This document shows, one piece after another, positions 11,243 through 23,932 of a stretch of DNA of 64,000 nt (its first letter is position 1; every line of letters begins with the position of its first letter). The notes under the pieces were generated by a model. The model was not told the origin of the DNA and did not search any database. It saw nothing but the letters and a program-made list of their open reading frames with translations. This DNA is from Actinernus sp. WN-2022 (taxonomy: Eukaryota; Cnidaria; Anthozoa; Actiniaria; Actinernidae): positions 156,294,344 to 156,358,343 of the forward strand of contig JAOWCC010000577.1 in NCBI GenBank assembly GCA_030867875.1. Direction: 5' to 3'. Made by a program: the position numbers and the translations under genes.

Positions 11243-11650
11243 TTGACGACTTCCGGTTTCACTCGCGCCCGAACCCTAACCTGCGATCAGGCTCTCTCTT
11301 TTCCACTAAATAAGTTACCAAAAGAAGGGGAAGAGAGGAAAAGGAGATCAGAGCCTGATACAAATGCTTGTCGAGTCGTTTCCCACTCTCACGTCACGAA
11401 TATTGCGCGAGCCATCCAAGCCAATCAAATTGCAATTCAAATGCGCGCGCCAGAAGTCGCACTTTTAAATGTACGAACCAATCAGAATACCGCAATTGTT
11501 TTTCGACCAATCACGCGCTTCTGCAAGTATTTGTATCAGGCCCACGTTTCCATTATCCATAGGAAAGGCGGGCATGATTGCAGGTTACCCGAACCCCGAA
11601 CCCCGACGCACGATTCGCGACGTGTCTAAAAAAGTGCTTCACCTGCGCGC
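11243..11650. other. CCAAT-rich, CpG-containing segment
   Basis: More GC-rich than its flanks, with three CCAAT motifs on the + strand (near 11421, 11478 and 11509) and several GCGC and CACGTCACG motifs. Three overlapping frames are open here, as expected for a GC-rich stretch. It might be a promoter-like piece of a transposon, but no downstream gene was found. Confidence 0.3.
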
Positions 11651-11751
11651 GCACTGTTGAAACCAAGCGCTTGCACTTATTTCCCTTGATTCTACAGGTT
11701 ATTAATATCCATATAGGCAATGATTGCATGTAGAATAGAAGTCCATGTAAT

Positions 11752-11860
11752 ATGTTATGGAGTAACTATAAAAGGTTACCCAATAAAACTGTAAACGAGA
11801 TGAAACGCTCCAAAGACAAATACTTTAAATCTATTTCAGTTGTTGGTAGATATGTTGATT
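11752..11860 (+). pseudogene. Small LINE fragment
   Basis: LWSNYKRLPNKTVNEMKRSK followed by DKYFKSI resembles the linker between LINE endonuclease and reverse transcriptase. The match stops after about 35 codons. Confidence 0.5.
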
Positions 11861-13110
11861 CTCCTGTGCAAAATGTTGAACGGCGTGTGGCAAAGAACAG
11901 TGCTGGATTTCGGCCAGTTTACAATTCTCGGTCAGAGGAAATATGGGATGACAATGAACCATGTTAACGTTTCTCTTGGTTCACAACTTAAATTCCAATT
12001 CCTGACCGACCAATTCGATCTCGGTATACACATGCACGTATAAAACGAGCTATGTGAAAGAAATCGTGCTCCAGAAGTGACAGTCAAGTTCATGCGCATT
12101 TCAACATTTTATCATCTAACAGTACGCACTATAAATTATTTATTACTCAGACCACGTAAACGGGTCCGACTGTTTAAATGCCGCTGTTTCTACTTAATTT
12201 TAATTTTTTATTCTATCGTCTACACAAAAAAGATTAAATTCTGAGGTCAGAGATGCTTTGATCGAGCGATAAACCAGTAGGCAAGCACATTAACGTTACA
12301 TATTTAACACTGTTTACAGCATATTATATGATCACATAATAATTACAAAAGAGGGAAAATGAAATTAGCAATGTGTGAGACTTCGATGCGCTATCAGTTC
12401 CTTTTAACTATCTTCTAACCTTATGATTATTGTAAAGGAACTGCTATTGACAAAAAAATACATGAATCTTTAAAGGCACATTCAAACAGTGACGACATTC
12501 GAACCATGACGTGCCCAAACATATCTAATTAAAGGTATCAAAATGCAATTTCGCGTTAGATGTCTTCGGGCACGTTCAGATAACGGAGGTCAAAGCTATT
12601 AGACAAGACGAGACGAGTCAGCTGATAACCAATTAAAGTGAATGACAGGAGAGATCGATTTCGCCCAAAAATAAATCATATCAGGCTCACTACCGAAACT
12701 GCTCGTTTGCTTGGCAGTGGATCACGGTCATGAACAACCATGAAATTCAAGCATATTTAGCGTGTGTCAGTGGCTCGTTTTTCATTGACATTCTTAATAA
12801 TTTTAATGTGCTCTTCCCATGCAGAAAACTGTAAAAGGATCTATTTCCACATGTTGTCTGTGGGACATCCATACGGTCTGAGTGCAGGCTGCGCGCAGCC
12901 TCTTATTATTACTAGGGCCAGCTCCGACCACGCCTTTGGCCGCCTGAGTCAAGTTTGCGCCGTGTTTATTTTCTTTATTTTTGTATTTTCTCGTGTCGAG
13001 AAATTTCGCCGTCAACCAATCAGACGGCGACTTTTTTTACATTGCCATCGTTTCATCGACGCGGGATATTTTTGGCCAAGAGTAATTGAGGCAACATGAT
13101 GATAAGAAGT
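11861..13110. other. No gene recognised
   Basis: Anonymous sequence. A perfect 16-bp palindrome, AGGCTGCGCGCAGCCT, lies at 12886-12901 and recurs at 43120-43135. Confidence 0.4.
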
Positions 13111-13994
13111 TGATGTTCCCTACTAGCAGAGCTTCCTTTTCCTCCCTTTCTTTTATAATCGCTTCGCGAGCTGGCGGGGGGAAAGAAACCTCTGCCCCCA
13201 TTCGCAACATTGTTTGTTGCGCATGCGTTAGCTTTACTAAGCGACACGAACACACTTTTGCTACACTTGGACGGGTTGACCAATGAGAAGAAAGTGATCC
13301 CATGTAACTAGTATCCGAAAGGTTTTGAGTACTTCTGTGAAGGAAGTTTTGGTTTTCAGTCAATACTTTATGTTCTATGCATACGCTTGTTTGAAATCGT
13401 GTAAATTTGACCTTACGTATTCCTACCCCATGACCGCGTTAGCAAAAGCCTGGGTCGATTTCTGAGTAGACGACGTATAATTAATTGGACTTTGCAATAA
13501 TTTGAAGAAATACTTAGCATGTTGACTAAAATAACTTTTTTCTTTACTAACAACTCGCACAATGTGCATATCGATGTTATTGTGATAGAAAGGCGCCATC
13601 AGATTGAGAATAATGCATTAATGAGATGACGTCTACTCAGGAATCGACCCAGGCTTTTATTTACGCGGTCATGGGTCAGGAAAGGTCAAATTTAAACCAT
13701 TTCAAACAAGCGTAGAACATTGCGTATTTTCTGTAAGCCTAAACGTTCTTCACAGAAGTATTCAAAACATTTCGAAGGTTAATAGCTATAAAAGAATGGT
13801 TATAGGCACTTTAAATGAGTAAATATTTTACACAAGCATACGTACTGTATATTTTTACAATTTATTCGTCAGCGATGAGATCAAACCGATTGCGACTGGG
13901 GGCAGAGGTTTCTTTTCCCCCGCCAGCTCGCGAAGCGATTACAAAAGAAAGGGAGGAAAAGGAACCTATGATGCATGCTAGGCAGGGAAATGTT
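13111..13994. repeat. Second long inverted repeat, about 0.88 kb
   Basis: Outer arms (about 13111-13205 and 13893-13994) share TCGCTTCGCGAGCTGGCGGG and flanks in inverted order. Inner arms (about 13313-13483 and 13624-13790) share inverted blocks such as GCCTGGGTCGATT and TTTGAAATCGTG/AAATTTGACC. The loop is about 13484-13623. The sequence between outer and inner arms (13206-13312 against 13791-13892) matches poorly, so the palindrome has decayed or been partly replaced. Confidence 0.75.
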
Positions 13995-14719
13995 ATTGTT
14001 GTTGTTATCGTATAAACCTTCAATCTTCATTTGTTTTTCATTCTGTGCCCTTCATTCTCTTACGATTTTTGACAGCAAGTGATTATCATACCTTAACATT
14101 TGTGAGGGCAGTTTCGATGCATGTGATATGCGGAGACAGCTACGAAGATTTATACTCTAAGGTCTCTAGTCTCTACTGAGTTTCAACCAGCGGAAATCCA
14201 GTTAAGGACAAGGACTAGGACAGAAATATTTATTTTCTCATAAAGGGAAAACTCACAAGCACTTTACTGAGGTATGTAGGAGCTATCTGTAAGGATTTTG
14301 CTGGATGAAATAATTTAAAATTCTACCAGTAGTTTAAAAGCGTCTCAAAGAAGTTCGCTATTAATTCTCTCAAGTTTGTAAGCTATCGTTGTGTACAGCT
14401 TTGAGATTACTCATTAACAATTAATGGTAGGCATAAGAGTATGCAATATTAGTCCAAATGTACGAAGCTTCGAATTCGCTTCATGAAGGCGCCTTGGAAA
14501 ATCAGGATCTGATCGGTCGGATCACATATTATTGCTCATGTGACTATTTATTTTAAGTTTTTCCCTCAAGACCTATTTTTAAATAGAACCTGCTATGATT
14601 TAGCCCCACCCCCTCCCCCCAAACAAACAAAGCACCCCATAGCACCTCGTTGCATAATGCAATGTCAGTTAGCAACAATCCAATGTACCATCAGGTCTGC
14701 CGTACAAGGTGCTAAGAAA
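13995..14719. other. No gene recognised
   Basis: Anonymous sequence. A C-rich tract (CCCCACCCCCTCCCCCC) lies near 14604. Confidence 0.4.
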
Positions 14720-14748
14720 GTACATCTATCTGTTTCTCTATCTGTCTT

Positions 14749-14781
<33 letters not shown>

Positions 14782-14925
14782 GTATCTATCTATATGTCTA
14801 TCTATGTATCTATGTATCCATCTATCCATCTATCCATCTATCCATCTATCCATCTATCCATCTATCCATCTATCTATCTATCTATCTGTTTATCTATCTA
14901 TCTTTCTATCCATCTATCTACACCG
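14720..14925. repeat. TCTA/TCCA microsatellite
   Basis: About 200 bp of tetranucleotide repeats, mainly TCTA, with a block of alternating TCTA and TCCA. It is open in all three + frames, which explains the Leu-Ser-Ile-Tyr-rich frames there. Confidence 0.95.
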
Positions 14926-15113
14926 ACTAAGGACACTGGGCAACTGGCACCATTCACACAGCCGGCCTTGCACAAATCATTTCTCTTTCATGGATATTTA
15001 TATTACATTAAAATTTCAACTTCTGGTACACGCAGCTAACTTATCTACATTTTCTGTTGGAATGCCATAAATATGGCCCGAGTACAGGCTGCATGCATAC
15101 AGCCAGTAATTAA

Positions 15114-15531
15114 CAGGATCCCATGCATAACCAGGAGCGTCTTCTAAATAGGTTTCACAGCGTTTTCACAAGTTGAGCTATTTTTAGATTATTTTTTATG
15201 CCTATAGGCCATTTTGACGATGTTGCGCACGCATCAGTAGAACAATAGACGCGAGGTGCTAAGACTCGTTCTGGTTCACCAGCCTTTGTTATTTAAAACA
15301 GATAGCCATTGTTCTAGCTGCGCGCGCAACATCGCCGTCAAAATGGCCGATTAGTGGTTGCATTTGTGCCGGACAAAATATATCTCATTAGCTACTTTTG
15401 TTACACCGAATAACATGGCCGCTACGATTTAGTAATTTAATTCCCTTAGGAATTATTTTAATCCAAGAATAGCAGGAAAGCGTTCTAATAATAACTTAAC
15501 TTGTAAAAACGCTCCTGGTTATGGGTTCCTG
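15114..15531. mobile_element. MITE family 1, copy 1 (carries a nested insert)
   Basis: Imperfect terminal inverted repeats: CAGGATCCCATGCATAACCA at the left and the complement of CAGGAACCCATAACCAGGAG at the right. The interior CACAGCGTTTTCACAAGTTG also occurs in the copy at 57168. Relative to that copy it has an extra palindromic segment near 15200-15350. No clean target duplication was seen. Confidence 0.75.
15207..15348. repeat. Palindromic insert inside MITE copy 1
   Basis: GGCCATTTTGACGATGTTGC at 15207 is inverted, with one extra difference, at 15326-15348 (CAACATCGCCGTCAAAATGG). The copy of the host MITE at 57168 lacks this segment, so it is probably a smaller element inserted into the MITE. 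Confidence 0.65.
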
Positions 15532-15662
15532 CCAGTTGTTATTATTATCGAACTGATCTGTTTTATGGCAATTATAATTAACTTTGACAGTTTGTTCACG
15601 GTTGTTAAGTTTCAGTTTCATTTATTTTTATTTTTCACACTGTTTTTTTTATAAGATACAAT

Positions 15663-15999
15663 CAGGATCCATTACCAGGAGCGTACCTATGTGATGGGTA
15701 ACGCCCACAGAACCTTACTTAGACGTCGCTATTTATAGTCGCGAAGTTCTGGTATGCGATTACGTTGTCTTTGGTTCTCTTGCGCTTTAGTATTTTTAGC
15801 AGTTTGAATCGTGTTAATTACAATTTTTCAGTGCATCCTGATTGGTTATAAGTGACGGCCTTTGTTTATTCTCGCGGGAAACACAAAGCTAAAAATAGCT
15901 ACATCATCTGTTCTGCTGTTGGACACACCTAATCTGGGAGATGCATGCTCCTGGTAATGACCTAATATGGAGATGCACGCTCCTGGTAATGGGCTCCTG
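15663..15999. mobile_element. MITE family 1, copy 2
   Basis: Termini CAGGATCCATTACCAGGAGC and CTCCTGGTAATGGGCTCCTG are inverted repeats. The flanks are ATACAAT (15656-15662) and ATACAAG (16000-16006), 6 of 7 identical, matching the 7-bp duplication of the copy at 57168. Non-coding. The right end carries the subterminal motif ATGCACGCTCCTGGTAATG twice, at about 15940 and 15973. Confidence 0.75.
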
Positions 16000-16494
16000 A
16001 TACAAGTTAGGTTAAAGTCGCAGTGTCACGGTACTGCGCATGTGTGAAAATCTGATGATTTTTGAATTACGTTCCGGCCCGGAACGAAGTTCTCAGAGGG
16101 GTGAAATATCGATTTATAAATCGAATTCCATCAGTGTTCTTTTTGAACTCATCCTTGCCTCCTTTGGTCATTTATGGAAATGTAAGATGTGCTTAAATAA
16201 GTTTTAGTTATTTGTTTATTCAAAATTAGTCGTTGCAGACTGCAACACAACTAAAACAAAAAAGTATAAGTGCGGGGAAAACGGCCACTGAGTACTCTGA
16301 ATACAGCAGCTGAAAAACGCAAGAAATTGGAAACTTTTTGGCATTCCAACCAGAAGCGAAGAGGGTTTGGATGTCCAGTAGAGTTCACGAAACACATGGC
16401 AACTTTTCAAGTCGTATTATAATGATATGGCAGTTTTCAAAAGCGATACGAAGAAATATATATCTATATACGGCTTAGAAACGAGGCTGAAATT
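16000..16494. other. No gene recognised
   Basis: Anonymous sequence with one short minus-strand frame (16216-16410). A weak resemblance to a transposon DNA-binding domain on the + strand was not convincing. Confidence 0.35.
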
Positions 16495-17530
16495 ATATAA
16501 AATGACCGGAGTGCAAAGACTGTACGAAAAGTTAGATAAAACCTTTATTTGCTGGCAAAAAAACCTCATGAACTCAAACACGATAGCCTTGTGAGCAATC
16601 GACATACATATGAAGCTATAGAAGTTATGATCGACTACGTGAGAGTCTGCAAACATCGATCTGCTATGAAACCGCTTGTCAGTATTCGCACTTTCGTGAC
16701 AAGCGAACTTTTCTACTTTCGACACACGGTCGCTAAACTGTACGAAATCTCCAAGAATAAATTCCTAATATCCGAACTAACGGGGAAAAATGAAAGAGGA
16801 AATCCTTGTGAGCAATCGACATACATATGAAGCTATATAAGCTTTATTTGTATGTATGTGTATAAATGTGTGTATGTATGTATATGTATGTATGTGTATA
16901 TATATATTTTTTCACCATCATATTAGCAGTTAGCATTTACTCTTGCCCTCTGACCAAATATCTACCTTCAAATGTAACTTTGCAGTGACGCTACTTAGCT
17001 CGATTAGCCCTTAGGTTATTCTAAGTAGCGCTTACTCTAACTTTTATTACTAGTTTCTCTTTTACCCACTTATGTAATTTTTTGTAAGAGTATTAATAAA
17101 GTGTTGTTGTTATCATCGACTACATGAGAGTCAAACATCGAACTGCTATGAAACCGCTTGTGACAGTTTACGCACTTTCGTGACAAGCGAACTTTTCAAC
17201 TTTCGACACACGGTCGCTAAACTGTACGAAATCTCCAAGAATAAATCCCTAATGTCCAAACTAACGGGGAAAACTGAAAGAGGAAATCCTTGTGACCAAA
17301 CGACATACATATGAAGCTCCAGAAGTGATTATTGAATACATGAGAACCCATAGAACAAACTGATAATAATGATCTTTCACGGGCATTTGTGACTACGTAC
17401 TAAACTCGCGCTACAGCATAGCTTGAAATACTGTACGAAAACTCCCGTTTAAAAAATTCCTGATGCCGAAAGAACCATAGAATCTTAAACAAGATATCTT
17501 TCTGACCAATCGACATAAATATTAAGCTGT
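16495..17530. repeat. About 210-bp repeat, 3-4 copies, split by an insert
   Basis: A unit containing CGACATACATATGAAGCT, GAAACCGCTTGT, CTTTCGACACACGGTCGC and GTACGAAATCTCCAAGAATA appears at about 16590-16835, again at 17115-17325, and in degraded form at 17326-17530; part of a unit precedes 16590. Copies two and three are separated by an unrelated segment (16838-17112) with a GTAT simple repeat that ends ATTAATAAAGTGTTGTTGTT, resembling a retroposon tail. Confidence 0.75.
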
Positions 17531-18276
17531 GAAAGTAAGTTTCCAGTCCATAACAGCCGATAGTGCAAACTAGTAAACAGCCACTCGTAGTCCGAAAGTA
17601 CTGAACTTTTTAGCGCAAATGCATGTGTTACGTTCCAAACTTTAAGACAAGAAATCGTCCATAGAATGTTCTATATTTTTTACAGCAGAGAACTGTGTTA
17701 TTAGTTATGTAGAAATAAAACAATGGTACCATTTGGAGAATTATTTCATGTCAAAAGTGTACAACGAAGAAATATATATCTACGGACGCGAGCAGCTTGT
17801 TTCACTTTGGTCAAATTCGGACTGGTTACGACTGGAAACAGCAAAAAATACAAGCAAGTAATGAAATATAGATACCATTCTTTACTCAATGCTGTTTACC
17901 TTGGATGTAGGAAGAATAAAATCCTTGTAAATCTCGCCGTATACTGTGCATAACTACAATCTGTGCATACGGCTAACACCCGAACAGTGTGGCGTTTCCT
18001 GCAAATTATTTTGATTGATTCTCATTGGATGTTACACAATGCAGCTGTCAATTCAATGTCTGGAGACTGTGACATGCGCAGTAACCGTGACACTGCTCCT
18101 TTAAATTCTATCGAACTTCGGCAAAGTTTGGACAATTCAGGGTATCCGCCGATTTTGTATTTTCCGGTTACATCGATCTGAGTCAGGAGAGGAAAAGTGA
18201 AATTTTGTCGTAGCAGGCCATAGATTATACTACCAGTTTACCTCATCGGTTGAAAGCAAGAAAACAGAGTAATAGG
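17531..18276. other. No gene recognised
   Basis: Anonymous sequence; open frames at 17723 and 17963 show no motif. Confidence 0.4.
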
Positions 18277-18425
18277 ACATGATTACGTCACATAGAAGTC
18301 TTTGCATGAATCCTTTTTGTTCCTCTAATTTGGACCATTGTCTTGAAATTCTGAACGAGAAAGATAATTTGAAAAGGATTCTGGTAGTTGTAGTAAAATG
18401 ACGCCATAATGAATGCCCTATTAAT
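18277..18425. mobile_element. MITE family 2, short copy
   Basis: Shares TTTGAAAAGGATTCTGGTAG and the adjoining GTAAAATGACGCCATAATG with 23611-23776. Its left end is shortened but keeps the ATGATTACGTCACAT-like terminus. Non-coding. Confidence 0.6.
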
Positions 18426-20650
18426 ACGATAACGACACGTACACAAAACGCGAATCGCTTTGAACATTTTCATATCGGACAACTGATGTGGACATCGCGC
18501 GTTATTTGCCAACCTCAATTTAGAAATATTTGATATTTCTGAATTTAGCCGCACTGTGGTCTGAACTACACAGCGAGAGGAGCTTATTGTGTTGGTATTT
18601 AAAATATAAACACTGAATTATTCATAACAAGTTATTACCGGTAGTCTCCTGTGATTGGCTGAAAAATAGACGCCTAAAGTGCGTGAAAACCGTTCTAAAC
18701 TGATAACCTAACTTGTGACATAATGGGCTCCCGCGGGTTCAACTTAGTCATGCCATATTCACTCATCTGAACAATTGTGCCGAATTTCGCGTCCCAAAAC
18801 ACTGTACGCTGTTACAGTACCTCGGCTTTCTCTCCCGCTAACATTTGCATAAATTAAATCAACGCTAGATTTCCCCGCAGATTGTACATGTTAATTGTCA
18901 AAAAAATATAGAAGGTTTGGTGTTAAATTAAGAGTTTGCCAAGGCTTAGTCCCCGGAGCCGTGCATTAGAGACTGGCGTGAGTATTTTCTTGATAAATAC
19001 ATGCACGCGCTGACTGAACGATGAACGAAACATAATGAATACTGCATGAGAGTATGAAAAAATATCGAGTTCATCGTACAGTCAGCAAGTGCCTTTATGT
19101 GACAATAAAACACAAACATGAAGTCTCTAACTTTTAATATTCCAACTGAGTGCACAGCGTGCTGTGGTTACTAATAAAGCACTGTCATTAGCCACAGCCA
19201 CCTGCTTGGAGTTTTTACTGTGCAGGAAGTTGGACTATTAAAACAGTTTATGAGAAACATTTCGGAGAAGAAATAAGGTTTGTCAGTTAACATCACTTAT
19301 AATCCTGATGCGAGTCACTCACATCAACAGCTATATTTTAGGCTTGTATGCGTCGGCGTCTCACCAAATCCTACCCTTCACTGGAGAACACTATTCAATC
19401 GTCTTACAAAACATTACTATGAAAATGTCAAGTAAAAATTGTCTTAAATTCAGTTTCACATTTTTAAACAAAACAACCAAACCATTAAAAATTAAAGAGA
19501 GTAGTTCGTTTTGCTCAAACACCCACAGAACATAAAATCCAGGAGAAACATGATCTACCCGAAAAGCGCTCCATTGTGGGTATGTACGCATCCTGACGCA
19601 ACATATAATGTATCTCCCTGAGTTGTATCCACGACTAAGTTCTCAATTTGGAGCCTATGTTTTCTGGAGGGTGAACAAGTCTATGTAACCATCTGATAAC
19701 TCAATATTTCTCGAAAATGTTCTCACAAGAACTTGGTTACCTGTTATGCATGCTTAGATGGTGTTCTGAATGTAGCATTTGTGATCAGTGTAAACATGGG
19801 CAGAACGGTGTGGTTTTCCTTTGTGGGACTCTTTCGAAAGCTCAGCGTGATGTCATGAGTCTGATTGCGTTTTCTGAGTCGCGTTATAATTATTCAGGCT
19901 AAGTTGTGAGGGTACGTTAGCAACAACTGAGAGAATCTGCAAAGATTATACTGATATATGTGACTTTTGCAGCCACTGATGACATTTTTCTGGCTTATTT
20001 TCTACAGCTTCAGCAGCCGTTACGACTATAAGTAAGGTGAGACAGTTTCGCAGTTATAGACTAGAACTCAGAGAACTTTCAAAGTGTATGGTAATGTTCC
20101 CAGAGGTCGATAAGTGTCCTGTATTCCCCCTCGTCTTCCCTCGTGCCTATGGACCCAATCGAAAAACGGCGCCCAATTTAATAGCCTCGTGCTCACGTTT
20201 GGAGCGGTTTTACGTGTATGCGAGGCTAGTCAGTCCTAAACAATAGTTATTTAAATCGGACGCCATTTTTCGAATGGGTCTAACAGTCCGCAACTGTCTG
20301 GAATCAAACGTTTGGTATCTAATGGGACGGAAGGTTGAAAGCTAATCAAAGAAAGTATCCAATTCAGTATTATTTTGTATTTTCTACGGAGCTTTAAGGA
20401 GAGACCTAACCAAATGATTCCATCTTCAACCTTCATTTCTATGTTATTAATAGTAACCAGTATTTTGATGTATAAGATTTCAATCCACTAACCTCCCCCT
20501 CTATTGCCTTTTAACCTGGTACTCAGATTAACACCAGTGATAATATAATCACTCGACTTTTAAGGTGCCGTGTCATGTTGCGGAGACAGCAGCGACCAAT
20601 CACGTGGAAATATGCAGCGGGCACGTGTAGCTGAAACATGTACATACATA
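18426..20650. other. No gene recognised
   Basis: Anonymous AT-rich sequence. Open frames of 60-100 codons occur on both strands without motifs, splice-site support or conserved-looking domains. Confidence 0.4.
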
Positions 20651-21272
20651 GGAAAATGTAGCGGGGACATCTTCCCACGTCTGAAATGTTTTTCAACTGT
20701 TTTGCTGATAGTTTTGTCTCCGCGACATATCCCACAAAGTTCAAGACAAATTTTGCAAAGATGCCGTGACTCCTCGTGTGAACGGCTATACGCAACATGT
20801 CCCTGCAGCACAATGTATATTGAAACCAATCACAGACACAGGCGGATCCAGGATTTTGTGAAAGGGGTTGAGCGAGTCATGGAGGCTGGGGAGGGGAGTC
20901 AGTGATCTACAGATGTCACAGGGGGTTGCAACCCCCTACACCCACCCCCTGGATCCGCCTATGTACAGAAGAAGCCGCACAAGATTCAGGCCAAAGCTCT
21001 TCATCAGAATTACAATTAATGATTCAAGGAAAATTCATTTTATATATGCATATGGGAGAGTAGCTTGAGAGATAACAGAAAGTAATATAAAACTAAGTTT
21101 TCTCTTTCTATTAGACTGCATGATTGGATGCACGTTTTGATTTTCTCATTGACCACTTCAGTGAGGGAAGGAAGCGGATCGTTTTGTCGCATCCCTCTAT
21201 GCGTACCTCTGGTACATGTAGTGATTTTATCTCTGCTACATGTCCTTAAAACATGTCCCCGCTACATTTTCC
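20651..21272. repeat. Inverted-repeat element with a nested MITE
   Basis: A perfect 20-bp inverted repeat, GGAAAATGTAGCGGGGACAT (20651-20670) and its complement (21253-21272), encloses about 580 bp. The MITE at 20840 lies inside. Related GACATGTAGC motifs occur in the flanks. True element ends may lie further out. Confidence 0.5.
20840..20960. mobile_element. GGCGGATCCAGG-type MITE, copy 1
   Basis: Inverted ends AGGCGGATCCAGG and CCTGGATCCGCCT enclose about 95 bp of G- and C-rich sequence with a GGGGGTTGCAACCCCC palindrome. The same ends occur at 63369-63549. Confidence 0.75.
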
Positions 21273-23610
21273 TACAACTACTATCTCGTTTCTGATTGGT
21301 TGAAAAGAATTCAAGAATTCTCAATGGCGGTCTACGCTATCCTGCGCTATTGTGTGCAGCTATGACGTGCAACATTACTGCAGACAAGTAAACTTATTAC
21401 ACATTTTACTCACTATCTATTTCGATCTGATTGGCTGAGAAGCCACGGCTAATTCTCGATATCTGGCTGCGTACACACTGCGCATGCGTACAATATTGTC
21501 TGTAAGTCGTGACGTCACACTGCTATTTGGCTGTATTATCTGTAGGTAGCGCGATGATGATAAACAAGTACGACCATTTTACGCTACAGAGTAGAGCAAT
21601 TCTTAAGCTTTTTTGTGGTATTTTGCTATTTTATTCTCTCAGCTATGTTTCCAGTTCTTTTTCCCTATCCTTGTAAATAAAAGTAATTTGTAGCTCGAAT
21701 AAGAAACAAAACATCTTGAAATTCAATCGGAAACAAACCAATTTACGGCGCTTCATTTTGCTTCGTTAACGGTAGCTTTATGTTTTGCTAAAACGTTTGC
21801 TTAAATTGTATAATAAAACAATTATTGAATTCGGTTTCCACATGATAGCGAAAATTATCAAGACCTCGGTCTGTGTCATCAGCATCGGTCTCGTCCAATA
21901 ACTGGTTACTATTGTCTGCAGTTGCGCGTCATACTACAGACAATATCGCATGACGTCATGTCTGGCGCGCGAAAGAAACTTTTACAAGTAAACTATACAC
22001 GTAAATCACAAAAAAAGACAACTTAATAACCAACGAAGGTTTTATTGGACGAGTGTTTGAGTGGAAAAATATCCGGAGATCAGAAAAATTTAGAAAGTTG
22101 GCGAAAATCAAATTGGAATGCAGTTGTAATTTGGCGATTTCGTTTTACAAGTTAACACTACCTCGGAAAAACGAAAGGAGTTGCCCAAGTATGCAAGTGT
22201 CATATTGTGTGATGCCAAGGAAAGAAGGGTATAATGAAAACCTATAATACAGCTCACAAGCAAATGAATGTTGACAAAATAAGACGTGAAGAAACTAAAT
22301 TAATTAATACGAGGATTAGTTTGAGTTTAGCGAGGAGAATCCAAACACCCTTCAGAATAACTGTCTGAACTGTTCTTCTTCTGTCGTCGTAGCAGTCAAG
22401 TATTTAAAGATTGTTTGAATGTTTCAAAATTGTTTGACATTTTGCGCTGCGGCAATTTTCCGACCAGTACAAGTTTGTGTTTCTAGCACTGATTGTGTCT
22501 TTGTTGTGAGCTTCGGCTTCGGCTGATAACACAAGCCTTGGTCTTGACAGTTTGAAATATCATGCTCAACTTCATCCAATAAATAGAGGATATTATATGG
22601 CCGCGCGGAGATACGGATTTTTTTATTATATGGAGTCAGTCATAGAACTCATACGAAACTACATCCGGGTATTGAGGACTCGCTCGTTCGCGATATGATA
22701 CGAAAACGATAAATAATCTATATATAATCTATATATCGATAAATAATCTTGTTGATGACATATCTTACGAGTGAGCACAGCGAACGAAGTCAGTTATATT
22801 TTCAAAAGTGATAAGATATCATTATTGAATCACTTTTTAGAAAGAAATATACACTGGTATTTCATCGATAATTGTATATTAATTGTTTATAATGAAGACC
22901 ACGGTCTGTGTCATCAGCTGAAGGCGTATATTAAACACATGCAGACTGAGGTCTTGACAATTTGAAATATTATGTGAAACCCAAAACCAGTGATTGATTT
23001 ATCAGTTATACATCCAAAATATTCTTTACTACCCAAGCTTACTACAAAGATCATAAAACAAAAAAATATTGTACTGAGCTCTAGAATTCCGTTAGTACTT
23101 GTTTCTTCACGTCATTTTTGACAACACACCGAATACACTTAGTTGACTTCATTTAATTCCTTTTCTATTAGCCAAGGAAGACGTTGGTAGCTTACAACCA
23201 GATTAACAAATTCCAATCAAATCTTATATAGATCGGACTAGGAAGGATTTCGCACATATATCTACAACGCTTTGTAGCTTCGAGTCTGGCGTAAAAAAAA
23301 CATAAAGCTAAAGTTTTCCGATCTCGATTTTTTTTCCACTCAAAGAATCGTCGAATAAAGTCTTGGCTAGTTAGGTTGTTCTTTTTGGCTTTTATGTGTT
23401 AAGTTGTCCTCGATAAGTTTGTTTCTCCCGGTAGGAAGCAAACACTTCCTCCACTTCGGAAGCTATTTTCACTGTCGTTTCTTTCCCGCCTTTTGCAGGC
23501 GCGCACGCGTGCCTGGTATGGCGTCACGCTAAATCACTCTTTTCAGCCAATCAGCAACGAGATTGTGATTGAATGTATAATAAAGGCGTGCTGACGCGAA
23601 TAAGAAGTCT
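21273..23610. other. No gene recognised
   Basis: Anonymous sequence. The related blocks near 21862, 22530 and 22893 (GGTCTGTGTCATCAGC; GGTCTTGACA(G/A)TTTGAAATAT) are dispersed repeat fragments. CRE-like TGACGTCA occurs near 21952. Confidence 0.4.
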
Positions 23611-23776
23611 GCATGATGGCGTCACATACTACAACTACCAGAACTCTTTGCGCGGATTCTTTAGTTTCTTTAATTTGTACCGTTGTCTTGGAATTCTCAA
23701 AGGGGTTGAGAAATTTGAATGAGAAAAAGAATTTGAAAAGGATTCTGGTAGTTATAGTAAAATAACGTCATAATGC
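23611..23776. mobile_element. MITE family 2, longer copy
   Basis: Inverted ends: GCATGATGGCGTCACATACT with ACAACTACCAGAA at the left and the complement of GCATTATGACGTTATTTTAC with TATAACTACCAGAA at the right. About 166 bp, non-coding. Copy 18277-18425 shares the right half. Confidence 0.7.
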
Positions 23777-23792
23777 AAATGTCCTATGCTCT

Positions 23793-23932
23793 CATTAATT
23801 CAGATGACGTCACGGTTCCATTGTTTTGGGCTCATGAATAAAGTTGTACGCGCTGAGATGACTCTCATTAATTCCGGGACGTCACGGGTCTATTGTCTTC
23901 GCCGCTCATGAATAAAATATCATTATCTACTG
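23793..23932. repeat. Two-copy tandem repeat, about 73 bp
   Basis: The pattern TCATTAATTC, GACGTCACGG, CCATTG or CTATTG, GCTCATGAATAAA occurs twice in a row (23793-23857 and 23868-23932), with small differences. Confidence 0.65.

Noticed and set aside
11243..11629. 128-codon frame
   Set aside because: Three overlapping frames are open in a GC-rich stretch; no motif or exon signals.
14540..15070. 176-codon frame
   Set aside because: Mostly the translation of a TCTA microsatellite.
16216..16410. Possible transposase zinc-finger region on the + strand
   Set aside because: Only scattered Cys and His residues with a stop between; the spacing matches no domain I know.
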